64,000 bases of DNA, taken from NCBI RefSeq assembly GCF_003597395.2, contig NC_133774.1:38124949-38188948 (forward strand), written 5' to 3'. The stretch is from Chelonoidis abingdonii. Taxonomy: Eukaryota; Chordata; Testudines; Testudinidae. The notes beneath the pieces are model-generated. The model made no database searches, was not told the origin of the DNA, and worked only from the letters and a program-made list of their open reading frames with translations. This document shows, piece after piece, positions 11,939 to 22,468 of this stretch. How positions within the stretch are numbered: the stretch's first letter is position 1; the number at the start of each line of letters is the position of its first letter. A program made the translations under genes and the position numbers.

Positions 11939-12390
11939 ACTAGGGGTGGGGGAAGGGGACAATTGCCCCGCTGCCAGGGTCATTTAAAAGGGCCCAAGAG
12001 CCCACAGCCAGATCTATGCAGGGTTGAACAAGTTGTACAATAATAGCCCATCTGATACTTTCCTGAAACATATCACACTAGAAACATGCTGATCCAGTGA
12101 TTTCTGAATCAGCAAGTTCTATACTGCTCATGAGGTTCAAAACACAAATAAATTCACCAATCAGAACTCAGGCTGGAGTTCTGATTGGAAAAGAACAGTC
12201 TGAATTATAGATAGGCCATGCTGGAAATATACATACAGACTAAATGGTGAGTAGCTTTATAAATTGTTGCTAATCCATGCAGGTAAAGGAGGAGAATATT
12301 CATTGGGTAGACTTTGCATGACTCAGATTCTGTTAGCAGAATACATGATACCTCCCCTGTTATCTCACTGTCAAGGGACTAGAGGCTTTT
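11939..12390. other. Intergenic
   Basis: Begins with a short GC-rich piece (GGTCCGCTGACTAGGGGTGG, GGGGACAATTGCCCCGCTGC) that may be the tip of the GGGCAATTTGCCCC hAT family. The remainder is unique. No gene. Confidence 0.35.
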
Positions 12391-13040
12391 AAGAACATAA
12401 GAACGGCCATACTGGGTCAGACCAATGGTCCATCTAACCCAGTATCATGCCTTCTGACAGTAGCCGATGCCAGGTGCTTCAGAGAGAATGAACAGTAAAG
12501 GCAGTCATCGAGTGATCCATCCCATGTCGTCCACTCCCAGTTTCTGGCAATCAGAGGTGAGGGACAACCAAAGCATGTGGTAGAATAGCCATTCACAGAC
12601 CTATCTTCCATGAACTTACCTTATTCTTTTTTGAATCCCGTTATAATTTTGGCCATCATAACATTCCCTGGCAATGAGTTCCACAGGTTGACCATGCAAT
12701 GTGCGAAGAAGTACTGCCTTATGTTTGTTTTAAAACCTGCTGCCTATTCATTTCATTGGGTGACCTCTGCTTCTTGTTTTATGTGAAGGAGTAAATAACA
12801 CTTCCTTATTCATTTTCTCCACACCAGTGACAATTTTATAGACATCAATCATATCCCTTCTTAATCATCTATTTTCTACTGAAGAGTCCCAGTTTTTTTA
12901 ATCTCTCCTCAGATGGAAGCTGTTCAATATCCTTAATCACTTTTTGTTGCCTCTCTCTGTACCTTTTCCAATTCTAATATATCTTTTTTGAGATGAGGTG
13001 ACTAGAACTGCATGCAGTGTTCAAGGTGTGGGCATACCAC
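12391..13040 (-). mobile_element. CR1 LINE 3' segment
   Basis: The plus strand starts with the complement of a CR1 tail, AAGAACATAAGAACGGCCAT, then ACTGGGTCAGACCAATGGTC. It continues through the complement of the C-terminal coding part (CCACAGGTTGACCATGCAAT, CCTGCTGCCTATTCATTTC, TCTCCTCAGATGGAAGCTGT) to ATATCTTTTTTGAGATGAGG. About 650 bp of a 5'-truncated, mutated insertion. Confidence 0.92.
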
Positions 13041-14250
13041 ATTTTGGGAAATGAGGATGCAAGGAGGGGTGAGGAAGACAAGCACCAATTGCTAGATTAA
13101 AAAATAAACTAAAGATGTCTATGTATAACACTTATGTCTACACGATTGTTCATAATTGATATTGCTCTCTAAAGTTTCATATAGAAAACACTATCTAAAA
13201 ACCTTGCAATTACAAATTTGATTAAGTTTGTTAAAGAATGAATTGTCCCAAACCGCTGCCATTTTTCATGTTAGATCCGATTTGCAGAAGCTTCCCTTCC
13301 TCCATCAAAACACCGTTCCAGCCCCAAGAAGCCTCCTCCTTTCCACTCAATCTTGGCAACCTCTAACAAGCATCTTGTGACCTTCAACTGACCTTATCCC
13401 CTCCATCTCTATGGCCTCACAACAGTGCGCCAGCCTGAACTCTCAGGGATTCCAGGCTCCCTACTCATCTGGGAACCATGGCTGAGAGAGGAACCTTGGA
13501 ACTTGGGCTGTAATCTGTAAAAACCCATGTGTGTAAAATCCCATCAGTACACTGGGATTCTATTTTCCATAGAATTCTACATATGCGGTACTATATTCAG
13601 CACTGACAAAAGGATGAATATTTATAATTCAGTGAAACATTTCAAAACTGGCCACCTAAACTACACCCACCAAAGGTGGCCATGTCTGTACCTTTATCTG
13701 TAAAATTAATACTTCCATACACAAAATATTTAAAACATGGAATTACTGGGTTTATTCATGCAAATGTTGATTTTGCTGGCAGTTAATGGGGACACAAATT
13801 TTGCTGGCTATTAGAGGGGCAATTCTGGAAAAGCGGTCTCAAAATCTCCAGTTAAGAACCATTGTTTTAATCAATTCTCAAAGCAACAAGAGGGAGACAC
13901 ATTAAATTACTATGTCTGTGCTCAGAGCTCTTGGCAGCGAGGGTTTATTTTATTTTGGTTTAATTGGGTTTTGTTGCTTTTTTGTTTTGTTTTGGTGGTA
14001 ACGTGGTTTTGTTGTTTTTGCAAGACTCAACGTGTGCTTTTTTGGGAAAGGCATCAAATTATATTTGCCAACAGATACTGTATAAAAAATAGATAGTTTC
14101 TTAAACTTTTAACTTAACTGTTTACATTTGAGGCTGAAACTCTGTCCATCATTAGTCCCACTGTATCTAGGTATTTGAGATCTCAGAACAGCTCTGTAGT
14201 AGCTTTCTTGCTGTATATGCTGGAATGCAAATAGCAGTCAGAACAGCCTA
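13041..14250. other. Intergenic, unique
   Basis: Mostly AT-rich unique sequence. T/G-rich low complexity (TTTTGTTTTGTTTTGG) lies at about 13945-14005. No gene, RNA or repeat recognised. Confidence 0.4.
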
Positions 14251-14377
14251 GACTAAAGACAAGGTGGGTGAGGTAACATATTTTATGGGACCAACTTCTG
14301 TTGGGGAAAGAGGAAAGCTTTCCAGCTTGCACAGAGGTCTTCTTCACGTCTGGGCCTCCCTTCCCACAGCAAAGACA
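14251..14377 (-). repeat. Interspersed repeat with hammerhead-like core
   Basis: The plus strand shows AGACAAGGTGGGTGAGGTAA and GGGACCAACTTCTGTTGGGG, the complement of a repeat I recall as common in turtles and crocodilians. On the minus strand, 14347-14317 reads GTGAAGAAGACCTCTGTGCA then AGCTGGAAAGC. The remembered family consensus is CTGAAGA-A-GAGCT-loop-AGCTC-GAAAGC, which fits the hammerhead rule CUGANGA-helix-GAAA except for one extra A. In this copy the first C is mutated and helix II is imperfect. Penelope-like retroelements carry hammerheads, so that origin is possible but not shown. Confidence 0.6.
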
Positions 14378-15209
14378 ATCTACTTTAATAGAGAATAGTC
14401 TGCTCCTTAAAGCCATTTGAATTTATTTCTGTTAGAATACAACATAGAACAACTATACCAGATGCCACTGCAGCTGCTTAAAATTTGCTCCTATAGTCTA
14501 TAACCACCATTCTGTGTAAGAGTCTCCTAGCCAAAGCTACTACAGTGTGGTGCGTGAACATCCATAAAGTCCACCAGAGTAACATATGTAGTATTATAAT
14601 ATAAACAATTCCCTTAGATGCAAATAACTGTGGAGACAGGATCCTTTGCATTGTATGTAGCATCAGTTGTACCTCAATGAAGACTTAGATTCAAACAACA
14701 GCCATATAATGGCATGGAAATAGCAGTGTACATGGGCTCCAAAGTAACAGAATACAAACTTGCTAAAGCCATTGTTCTGACCTGTTCAGGCAAGATTATT
14801 AGCATCGCTTCACAAAAAGATAAAAACAGGATGAGCTGCAAAGTCAGTTGCCAGCTTCCTTTCATCAGTCTGAAGCTTCAGCTTCTTACACCAGAAAGTG
14901 ACAACAGTTAAGGGAAAGGCAGAGAAAGAAAGTCAAAAGGCAAGCAAGAAGGGTTTGGAATTAATGATTACATTATGCTTATGTTGTACCTTTTCATGGC
15001 TTACTCACTACAAATACACACATGAATATCAGCCCTGGCTAACGAAGTGGAACCATCACAGAGGCAACTGTATGAGAGCTTCACTGCCCTTGGAGGATTT
15101 GGTTTGTGGAAAGCTCCAGTGGTGACTATCGGAAGGAAGAATGATTTTGTAGCTGGCACACAGGACAGAATAAGAGCTAGGCACTACTTTTAGCTATGCC
15201 ATGTACTTC
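14378..15209. other. Intergenic, unique
   Basis: No gene or repeat recognised. Frames of 61-75 codons on both strands have no domain features. Confidence 0.4.
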
Positions 15210-15395
15210 CTGTATGAGTTTGGATAAGTCACAAACTCTCTGTGCCTTAGTTTCCCAACTATAAAATGAAGATCCATGTAAGGAAGACTTCCCTACCGCA
15301 AAGGATTATGATGAAGTTTAATACATTAAGGCTTTTAAAGTGCTGCAAGAACCTCTGCTGGAAGGCACTATAGAAATGCAAAGTATTAAGAACAA
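15210..15395 (+). repeat. MIR SINE
   Basis: Characteristic blocks in order: GGATAAGTCACAAACTCTCT, GTGCCTTAGTTTCCCAACTA, TAAAATGAAGATCC, then the CORE-like part AGGATTATGATGAAGTTTAA and TTTTAAAGTGCTGCAAGAAC. This matches the tRNA-derived MIR family of mammals and other amniotes; diverged and inactive. Confidence 0.85.
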
Positions 15396-16622
15396 ATGGC
15401 TTAAAGTGTTGCTTTGTGTTGTCTGTTCCTGGGTTTGTCTGGTGCATATCCATTCTCCTTGGTTGTGTTAGAGGAGCCTGAGTTCTGCTCTAATTTAAGC
15501 CAACCTTTAATGGTCATATGGGGCTAAAAACACAGGTCTGGATCTGCCCAGCGCAGGGGTGCCCTGAATGCAGCCACATCCCCTTTTCCCTGCTACACTG
15601 GCAGCAAAGGAAGGCATGCGGTGTCTGAGTCCCTCCATCAGCTATATGCTACTGAATAGTTACCTATATGCTACCTGGCAGTGTAGCAGAAAGCCAGCTG
15701 CATCACACTTGAAGATCTGGGTTTAATGTTCTTTAAATGGCACCTGCTTTATAATGCAGGCTAACCACGACAGAACTGACTCACATCCTCTCCAAAAACT
15801 GAAACCTAAGCAGTCCATACACTGCCCTCATTCTGTCTGCAAAATTCTTGCTAGCATGAGCATGGCAATGGCAAGAGTGATTCCAACTATATTGTACTCT
15901 ATTCTTGTTATTGAACTCCCCCAATTTTATAATTGGACTTGAATTTCTGGGAGACAATGAAGAAATTGCCAGAGATTTTATGGGTACACAGGAGTGTGTA
16001 TGTGGAGATTTTTTTTTTTGATACGAGACTCCATAGATGCCTCATTCCAATGATGTATGACTTCCCCCCACATGCATGTACTCCGTTAGTCCCAAAACTC
16101 AACCAGTTGTAGTGTAGTAACTAGCTGTGTTCTCTAACCAGGAGCTATTAAATCTGACCATACTGCAATTAAGAATACAAATAAGTGAAAAAGGACTTAG
16201 TAATGGTCCACCTATATAACGCACACAAATATGCAGTCAATGTATTTCACAATAGGAGACTGCAGATGTTCCAGGTCTCAACACAAATTGCAAGAATGAC
16301 TTCATGTTTCATTTGCATGTGCTATTTAGGCTTATTATCTCCAAATTCAGAAAGGTATAAGTCTTTAAAAAAAAAAGACTTTGCTGTCCATTTGAGTTTC
16401 CAAAATAGAACCTAAATCCTTTCTGGAATACAGTCTTAAAATATGCAAAGCCAATAGTGGCTTTAATTTCAATAGCGAATGGCCATGAAACTAACTAGAT
16501 AAAATAAAGATTTGCACATTACTATTTTGCAGCTTTAGGACTTACCCATTTCATGGTCATGTAATGGGATATACACAATTTGCAAATGTCAGGCAGTTTC
16601 AGTCTCCCATACAGTCTCATGG
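15396..16622. other. Intergenic, unique
   Basis: AT-rich unique sequence without recognisable gene or repeat. Short T run at about 16010-16019 and A run at 16368-16377. Confidence 0.4.
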
Positions 16623-17515
16623 TGTCAAGGTTCCTTCCCCACTCTGAACTTTAGGGTACAAATGTGGGGACCTGCATGGACACTTCTAAGCTTAATTACT
16701 AGCTTAGATCTGGTAACTTTGCCACCATCCAGAAATTTCAGTGTCTGGAGCACTTTCTGTCCCCCCAAAACTTTCCCCTCCTTGGGTTGCCTTGAGNNNN
16801 NNNNNNNNNNNNNNNNNNNNNNNNNNNNNNNNNNNNNNNNNNNNNNNNNNNNNNNNNNNNNNNNNNNNNNNNNNNNNNNNNNNNNNNNNNNNNNNNNNNN
16901 NNNNNNNNNNNNNNNNNNNNNNNNNNNNNNNNNNNNNNNNNNNNNNNNNNNNNNNNNNNNNNNNNNNNNNNNNNNNNNNNNNNNNNNNNNNNNNNNNNNN
17001 NNNNNNNNNNNNNNNNNNNNNNNNNNNNNNNNNNNNNNNNNNNNNNNNNNNNNNNNNNNNNNNNNNNNNNNNNNNNNNNNNNNNNNNNNNNNNNNNNNNN
17101 NNNNNNNNNNNNNNNNNNNNNNNNNNNNNNNNNNNNNNNNNNNNNNNNNNNNNNNNNNNNNNNNNNNNNNNNNNNNNNNNNNNNNNNNNNNNNNNNNNNN
17201 NNNNNNNNNNNNNNNNNNNNNNNNNNNNNNNNNNNNNNNNNNNNNNNNNNNNNNNNNNNNNNNNNNNNNNNNNNNNNNNNNNNNNNNNNNNNNNNNNNNN
17301 NNNNNNNNNNNNNNNNNNNNNNNNNNNNNNNNNNNNNNNNNNNNNNNNNNNNNNNNNNNNAAACAAAGAGCACAAACAAAGACTTCCCTCCACCAAGATT
17401 TGAAAGTATCTTGTCCCCCTATTGGTCCTCTGGTCAGGTGTCAGCCAGGTTTACTAAGCTTCTTAACCCTTTACAGGTAAGAGAGACATTAACCCTTAAC
17501 TATCTGTTTATGATA
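16623..17515. mobile_element. Solo-LTR-like element interrupted by an N gap
   Basis: The left end TGTCAAGGTTCCTTCCCCAC and right part CCCTTAACTATCTGTTTATG-ATA correspond to a very common turtle repeat that I recall running from TGTCAAGG to TATGACA, so the termini follow the TG...CA pattern of LTRs with one mutation. Flanks CATGG and TATGG match at 4 of 5 positions, compatible with a short LTR-type duplication. About 560 bp of the centre is unknown. Confidence 0.6.
16797..17360. other. Assembly gap, 564 Ns
   Basis: An uninterrupted run of N. It falls inside an abundant interspersed repeat, which probably explains the failure to assemble. Open frames reported across it are meaningless, and the true length is unknown. 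Confidence 0.99.
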
Positions 17516-17547
17516 TATGGTCTTTCCAATAATAAAAACACTCAACA

Positions 17548-17690
17548 TTTTTTCATCAGTAGATCTCAAAGCTCTTTACAAAGGAAGTCATATAATGATC
17601 CCCATTTTACAAGTGAGGAAACTAAGGCACAGGGCAGTCAAGTGACTTACCCAAAGTAAACCCAGTAGGAGAGCCAAGAATAGAACCCCT
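17548..17690 (-). repeat. MIR/CORE-SINE fragment
   Basis: The plus strand reads GATCTCAAAGCTCTTTACAA, GATCCCCATTTTACAAGTGA, GGAAACTAAGGCACAGGGCA, AAGTGACTTACCCAAAGTAA: the complement of a MIR body including the TTTCCTCACTTGTAAAATGG segment. Diverged and inactive. Confidence 0.8.
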
Positions 17691-17706
17691 CCCTCCTGCG
17701 TTTTAG

Positions 17707-17990
17707 GACTTGTCTTCTCTACCGCGCTACATTGGCACATCAGCTGCACTGATGTAGCGCATCTGGTGAAGATGTGCTATGTCAACAGGAGAGCACTCTC
17801 TCGTCGACATCATTACCCCACCTCAATGAAAGGAGGAAACTATGTTGGCAGGAGAGCATCTCCCACCTACATAGTGTGGCATAGACACTGCTTTAAGTCG
17901 ATGTAATTCATGTCACTTAGGGATGTAGCTTTTTAACACCCCTGAGTGATGTAAGTTAAATCGACTTAAGCTGTAGTGTAGACAAATCCC
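17707..17990. mobile_element. Harbinger-like MITE, 3-bp TSD TAG
   Basis: Inverted ends GACTTGTCTTCTCTAC and GTAGTGTAGACAAATCCC bound 284 bp. The trinucleotide TAG lies on both sides (17704-17706, 17991-17993). The interior has a hairpin (CTACATTGGCACATCAG...CTGATGTAG) and TAAGTCGATGTAA/TTAAATCGACTTAA complements. Non-coding. A 3-bp duplication is the PIF/Harbinger habit. Confidence 0.8.
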
Positions 17991-18159
17991 TAGTCCAGTG
18001 TTTATCTGAGGCAGCATTGATAGAATGCCTTATCATATTTGTGTGGACCAACAAAAAAGATATTTGGTTTGTCTATTTTATTTTAATATGATACATTTTA
18101 AAATGTTATATATTACAAGAATGTACTTGTACTTTTTCCAACAACATAAGCCAAGGTAG
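17991..18159. other. Intergenic spacer
   Basis: AT-rich unique sequence between two DNA transposon copies; nothing recognised. Confidence 0.4.
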
Positions 18160-18933
18160 TACAGGAACTCCTCACTTAACATTGTAGCTATGTTCCTGAA
18201 AAATGTGACTTTAAGTGAAATAATGTTAAGCAAATCCAATTTCCCCATAAGAATTAATGGAAATGGGGTGGGTGGGGTTAGGTTCCAGGGAAATTTATTT
18301 TTGCCAGTCAAAAGGCATTATATACCCGCTGGGCTGGGTCTGCCAAGGAGTAAGTAACCAAGGCAAAAACCACAACCAGACAGCCAGGGAGGGAGCCGGG
18401 GTGGGGGAGGGGAAGTCAGGGGTGAATAAAGGACAAGGGGAATAGCCTTCATGAAATATACAAGATATTTAGAGAAAGTTTTGTCAATTTCAGTCTCTGC
18501 ACTCTGCAGGCAGGACAAAACAAAGAGAGATCTGAGATTGCACCCGATGTCCTAAGGACATTTCAGGTGTTTAAATCAATATATAAAGAGGGTGGATTGG
18601 AATGAAAACTACTATTTCTTTCAAAGGAGGCACAATAATTTCCTTGAATATTCAGTTTTCCCCTCCAGTCCCTTTGTGGTGTTGTCTATGGGAGCTATTT
18701 GCTTTCCCTGTGAATTTTTAGTTGCTTTAGCAAAATTGTTTTGCCCAAAATAAACCCTAATCATCATGACACATCTTTCCACCATGTTCTCCATGTTTTG
18801 GGTGTTTTTTTTTTAACAGTAACATTTCAAAGAGGATTTGCAAGCAGTTTGGACATCACAACCATGATCCTCTGCTGGGGAGGGAATGGGATAGATTTGA
18901 ACTCGGAAGTGGTTCCTGATTTTGATTGTTTAG

Positions 18934-19400
18934 GAGATCACCTCATCCCAGGGGCAGAAAAGAACTGCCTCTGCCATGGTCAAACACACCCAACAATAAC
19001 TGGGAGTAAAATAAACAAGGATGCCAGAAATGGCTCTTAACTCTGGGCACTGAACTGCACAGGGAATAGCTGAGTTTAAACTGTTCTTTTGCAGGCAGCA
19101 GCAACAGGCATCTCAGCCAGTGTCCCTACTGCCAGCTAGAGCCTAGAGAAGAACCCCTGCTGGGGGTGGGAGGGGGGGAGGAATGCAGAGCCTTGTCTGC
19201 AGGCTGGCTGGAGGAGGGGGAGGCAGGAGCTGAGAAACCAATGTGACAGTGAGTTTTCCCCTTCCACTTGCTTTTATTAGCTCTAGATTTAAGCTGTGCA
19301 GCCAAATGCTTGTATTTATTGTGTATATTAGTATTGGAGAGATCCCCTCATCCCAGGAGCAGAAAAGGACTGCCCCTGCCATGGTCAAACACACCCTCCC
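18934..19400 (+). repeat. Internal ~403-bp tandem duplication
   Basis: The block GAGATCACCTCATCCCAGG, GCAGAAAAGAACTGCCTCTG, CCATGGTCAAACACACCC at 18934 recurs at 19337 with few changes, and the following AAATAAACAAGGATGCCAGA/AAATTAACAAGGATGCCAGA also repeats. The duplication lies wholly inside the Tigger-like element, so it is part of that subfamily or a later event in this copy. Confidence 0.8.
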
Positions 19401-19539
19401 CTCAACCCCCTCCCCTTAGCTACTGTGAGTGAAATTAACAAGGATGCCAGAAAACTAGCCCTGGGACTGAACCATCAGGGAACAGCTGAGTTACAACTAT
19501 TCTTATGCAGGGAGCAGGCTTCTCTCTCCCTCCCTCAGT

Positions 19540-19600
19540 CAGTCTCCTTTTCTTACCGGTCCTCCGTACCAGCCCATACCAGCTTACTTTCACCTCTGCG
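19540..19600 (+). repeat. Fragment of a GTACCGG-type repeat
   Basis: TTTTCTTACCGGTCCTCCGT then ACCAGCCCATACCAGCTTAC and TTTCACCTCTG. The final CGGCTTACTTTCACCTCTG-like phrase also ends the GC-rich block at 58560-58745, so the two share a family. It sits inside the Tigger-like element. Confidence 0.55.
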
Positions 19601-20091
19601 CACAGCCTCCCCCCTCCCTCCCCTGCCTCCTGAATGCTGCAGGCAGGAGGCAGGGAAGGAAGTGGGGAGGCTGCACGCCACATCCTCGCTCCTCCCCCCT
19701 ACCTCCTGAAAGCCGCAAGATAGCTGATTGCCACAGGCAGGAGGCAGGGGGAGCAGGGGGAAGGTGCTGATCTGCAGGGTCCACCGGTGGGCAGGAGGGG
19801 TTGGGTGGGAAACATAGGGGAGCTGATGGGGGGGCTGCCAGCCGTGGACAAAGCAGGCAGACAAACGACACAATAGTAGAGCATTGTACAACTTTAAAGG
19901 AACATGTTCTGTGATGGAGTAGAGACATAACCTCGAAACAACGTTAAGCAAAAGGACTTTAAGTGGGGAGTTACTGTACTAACCTTCTGTAAGGAGGCGC
20001 CCTGGCTCCCTGCCGCACCTGAGGGGGAAGAGCCAGAGCAGGCACCTCCGTGGGCGGAGCCAGTACCGCCTGTTCCCGCCCCCTGGAAGTC

Positions 20092-20120
20092 AAGGGGCGG
20101 GACAGGAAGTATAAAAGCCA
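20092..20120 (+). promoter_or_regulatory. GC box and TATA box of the LTR-like element
   Basis: AAGGGGCGGGACAGG (GC-box-like) lies about 10 bp before GTATAAAAGCC (TATA at 20110-20116). In a plus-oriented LTR, transcription would start roughly 25-30 bp downstream, near 20140. Motif matches only; activity is unknown. Confidence 0.5.
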
Positions 20121-20739
20121 GGGCCCAGAGCTCAGTTGAGCCCAGGACGCCGAAGAGTACAGACGTGGAGGCCCGAGCTCCCGCTCGGCCCAGCTTGCCT
20201 TGTGCTCACTATCCCGAGGAGCGCTGGCCGGACCTACCTCGGGCCAAGTATCCAGAGGAGCGCTGGCCGGACCTGCCCAGTGCCGGGTATCCTGAGGACC
20301 CTCAGCCTGAACTACCCTGCGCCCACTGGCCAGAGTGCGCCAGTGCCTGTTCTCCCCCAGTTCTCCGAGGAACCTATGGTCTGGGACCCACCGGAATGCG
20401 CCGACGGAGGACAGGTACCAGGGGAGGGGGAAGTTGGAAGTAGCCCGGGGGCGGCTGACGACAGTCAGGCCGCAGAAGGCCCCGAGCCTATGGCCGTGTG
20501 TATCGGCCAGGATCCCCACTGACCACCCTGTCAGTGTGTTTCGGTTGGGAGCCCTACTGATCACCCTGTCAGTGTGTTTCGGTCCGGATCCCCACTGACT
20601 GCCTTAGCGGTGACCGCCGCTACCAGGGCCCCGGGCTGGAACGCAGAGGAGTGGGTGAGCCTGCGTTCCCCCTGCCACCCGTAACCAGGTGGCAGAATTC
20701 CCCCTTCACCCAGAACCCCTGAGCTGTGCTATGGTTTGT

Positions 20740-20950
20740 TTGTTGCCCCGCCCTGCCGAAGGGCCAGGGCTCCTAGACTTTGTTACCGCTCTGCCCTGCC
20801 CCAGAGGGTCAGAGCCTGGACGGTTTGGTGCCCCGCCCTGCCCAAGGACCAGGGCTCCTAGACTTTGTTACCGCTCTGCCCTGCCCCAGAGGGTCAGAGC
20901 CTGAACTGTTTGTGGCCCTGCCCTGCCTCAGGGCCAGGGCCCATAGACCT
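20740..20950 (+). repeat. 85-bp tandem repeat, about 2.5 units
   Basis: CCAGGGCTCCTAGACTTTGT starts at 20764 and 20849 and its diverged form CCAGGGCCCATAGACCTTAT at 20934, a strict 85-bp period. The units contain CTGCCCTGCCCCAGAGGGTC. The array lies in the 3' half of the LTR-like element, where solo LTRs often carry such minisatellites. Confidence 0.9.
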
Positions 20951-21072
20951 TATTTGCTTGACCCTCAAGTACAGGACCGGCGTGGAACCCGTCCCACTGC
21001 CTAGAAGGAGGCGTCCTGGCTCCCCGCTGCACCTGAGGGGGATGAGGCCCGAACTGACGGGCTTACACCTTC

Positions 21073-22257
21073 ATACTATCACATGGATACAAAATCTTAT
21101 AATAGGGGAGATAGTTATTTTGAAATAATTGATTACTTTTTCTCATTTCTTTCCAACTGGTTTGTGGTGTTCTTACTAAGACTTGCTCCATTACAAGGTT
21201 GTCTCTGACCACACTGAGCCCTATGCACCTCTGGCAGACTATCACTCAGATCTAAATTTCTATAGCAAGAACACAAAGTCATCTAGTCTATCCATGTATC
21301 CCCCAGGGGGCACCTGCTTACCCCTCAGTGCAGCTTTCCTGAAACAGAAAATGGTAAATGAACAAGAGAACCAGCATTCTTGGGCAGTGACCCATAAGTA
21401 CAAACATTGGGCCTGCTCCTGCTGTCATTAAGTCAATGGAAAGACTTTTACGGCCTTCACTAGGAATTAGCATAAGCTCTTAAGGATTTCTGAAGTCCTT
21501 CCACTGACAATTAATTGATAAAACAGTAGGCAATAATATTCCTCCAGGACAATCTAGGAGTTATATCAGGGTGTGGTGGGTATTAAGTAAGATCATAGAT
21601 ATTTAGTGTACATCATATAAAAAACTTTTCCCTGCTAGGTTATACTACAACTTCTCTTATTAACTTATTTCAAAGAGAGGAACAAAATGTTCTCTGAGAA
21701 TTGTTATGTATGTCAAAAAAATAAATATTTAAGTATTGGAAAAGCCAATAGCTGCTCACAGAAAGATACTTTATATGTCATAATACACTAAACAACTATG
21801 GTCCACCAAGGAAATCACCCATAGAACAATAATGTGAATAAATATGGCAAGAGAACCAAAATAATAACAGAAGAATGATCAAACAAAAATAATCATTATA
21901 AACCCCACATACTTTATTCCCTTTTTTGCATGATTCTGATCCTTTACTTTCTACTCATATCAGACATAGTGTACACTGAACCCATGCTCACAAGAAGTGC
22001 CAAAAAACAACTGAATAATTAGTCTTTTTTGCCTTCTACATAATTTTTTTTCATTACAGGTGTCAAAACATACTTATTTTTGACAAGAAAGAAAATGTAT
22101 CAGTTAACCTGTAAACAAAACACAATGCAGATGTCTTTCAGCTGTTCTTCATTAAGAAGGCACTCACCCACTACAGACAAATGAACCTCTGACTCACAGG
22201 CACCCAGTATGTCTTGCTTTTATTGCTGTTAAATGACATCAGCCTAATAATCATACT
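21073..22257. other. Intergenic, AT-rich unique
   Basis: No gene, RNA or clear repeat. Frames of 60-82 codons lack features. Confidence 0.4.
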
Positions 22258-22468
22258 TTGCACTTAGATAGCATCTCTTATCCTCAGATTGTAATTTCAT
22301 ATGTAATTAGATTGTAATTATTTTAATGTGTTATCATATTGAGATTGTAAACTCTTTAGGGGCACAAACTGTCTTTTTGTTCTGTATTTACACAGCACCT
22401 CACACAATGGGGTCCAGGTCCTTGACTGGACCCTAGGTGCTACCATAATACAAATAATCACCATAATC
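22258..22468 (+). repeat. CORE-SINE/L2-type 3' end
   Basis: GATTGTAAACTCTTTAGGGG, CACAAACTGTCTTTTTGTTC, TGTATTTACACAGCACCTCA, CACAATGGGGTCCAGGTCC, GGTGCTACCATAATACAAAT: the conserved 3' portion of an old amniote SINE/L2-related family, ending in an AATAAT-like tail. A second copy is at 61735. Confidence 0.8.

Larger units (their letters stand above)
18162..19976. mobile_element. Tigger-like non-autonomous DNA transposon, 1.8 kb
   Basis: The ends CAGGAACTCCTCACTTAA and TTAAGTGGGGAGTTACTG are inverted repeats of about 18 bp, extended by AACATTG/AACGTTG motifs, and TA flanks both sides (18160-18161, 19977-19978). This is the Tc1/mariner-Tigger layout. No transposase frame is visible, so it is an internally rearranged copy. 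It contains a tandem duplication with a period of about 403 bp and a patch of another repeat at about 19540-19600. Confidence 0.8.
19988..21067 (+). mobile_element. LTR-like TG...CA element, 1080 bp, 5-bp TSD CCTTC
   Basis: It begins TGTAAGGAGGCGCCCTGG and ends GACGGGCTTACA, so termini are TG...CA with TGTAAG/CTTACA inverted tips. CCTTC occurs exactly on both sides (19983-19987, 21068-21072). It is GC-rich (unlike the flanks) and has a TATA box downstream of a GGGGCGGG motif, plus tandem units of about 85, 50 and 45 bp. A 42-bp piece of its own start recurs near its end (GGAGGCGTCCTGGCTCCCCG at 21007). These traits fit a solo LTR or LTR-like non-autonomous retroelement. No gag or pol is seen; the 197-codon minus frame is compositional. 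Confidence 0.7.

Noticed and set aside
16662..17480. 213-272-codon frames
   Set aside because: Most residues are X because the frames cross the N gap.
19971..20564. 197-codon minus-strand frame
   Set aside because: It runs through the GC-rich LTR-like element, starts in its tandem-repeat region and has no recognisable domain.
20000..21060. CpG-island promoter of a host gene
   Set aside because: The GC-rich interval coincides exactly with an element bounded by TG...CA and a 5-bp duplication, so the TATA and GC boxes belong to the element.
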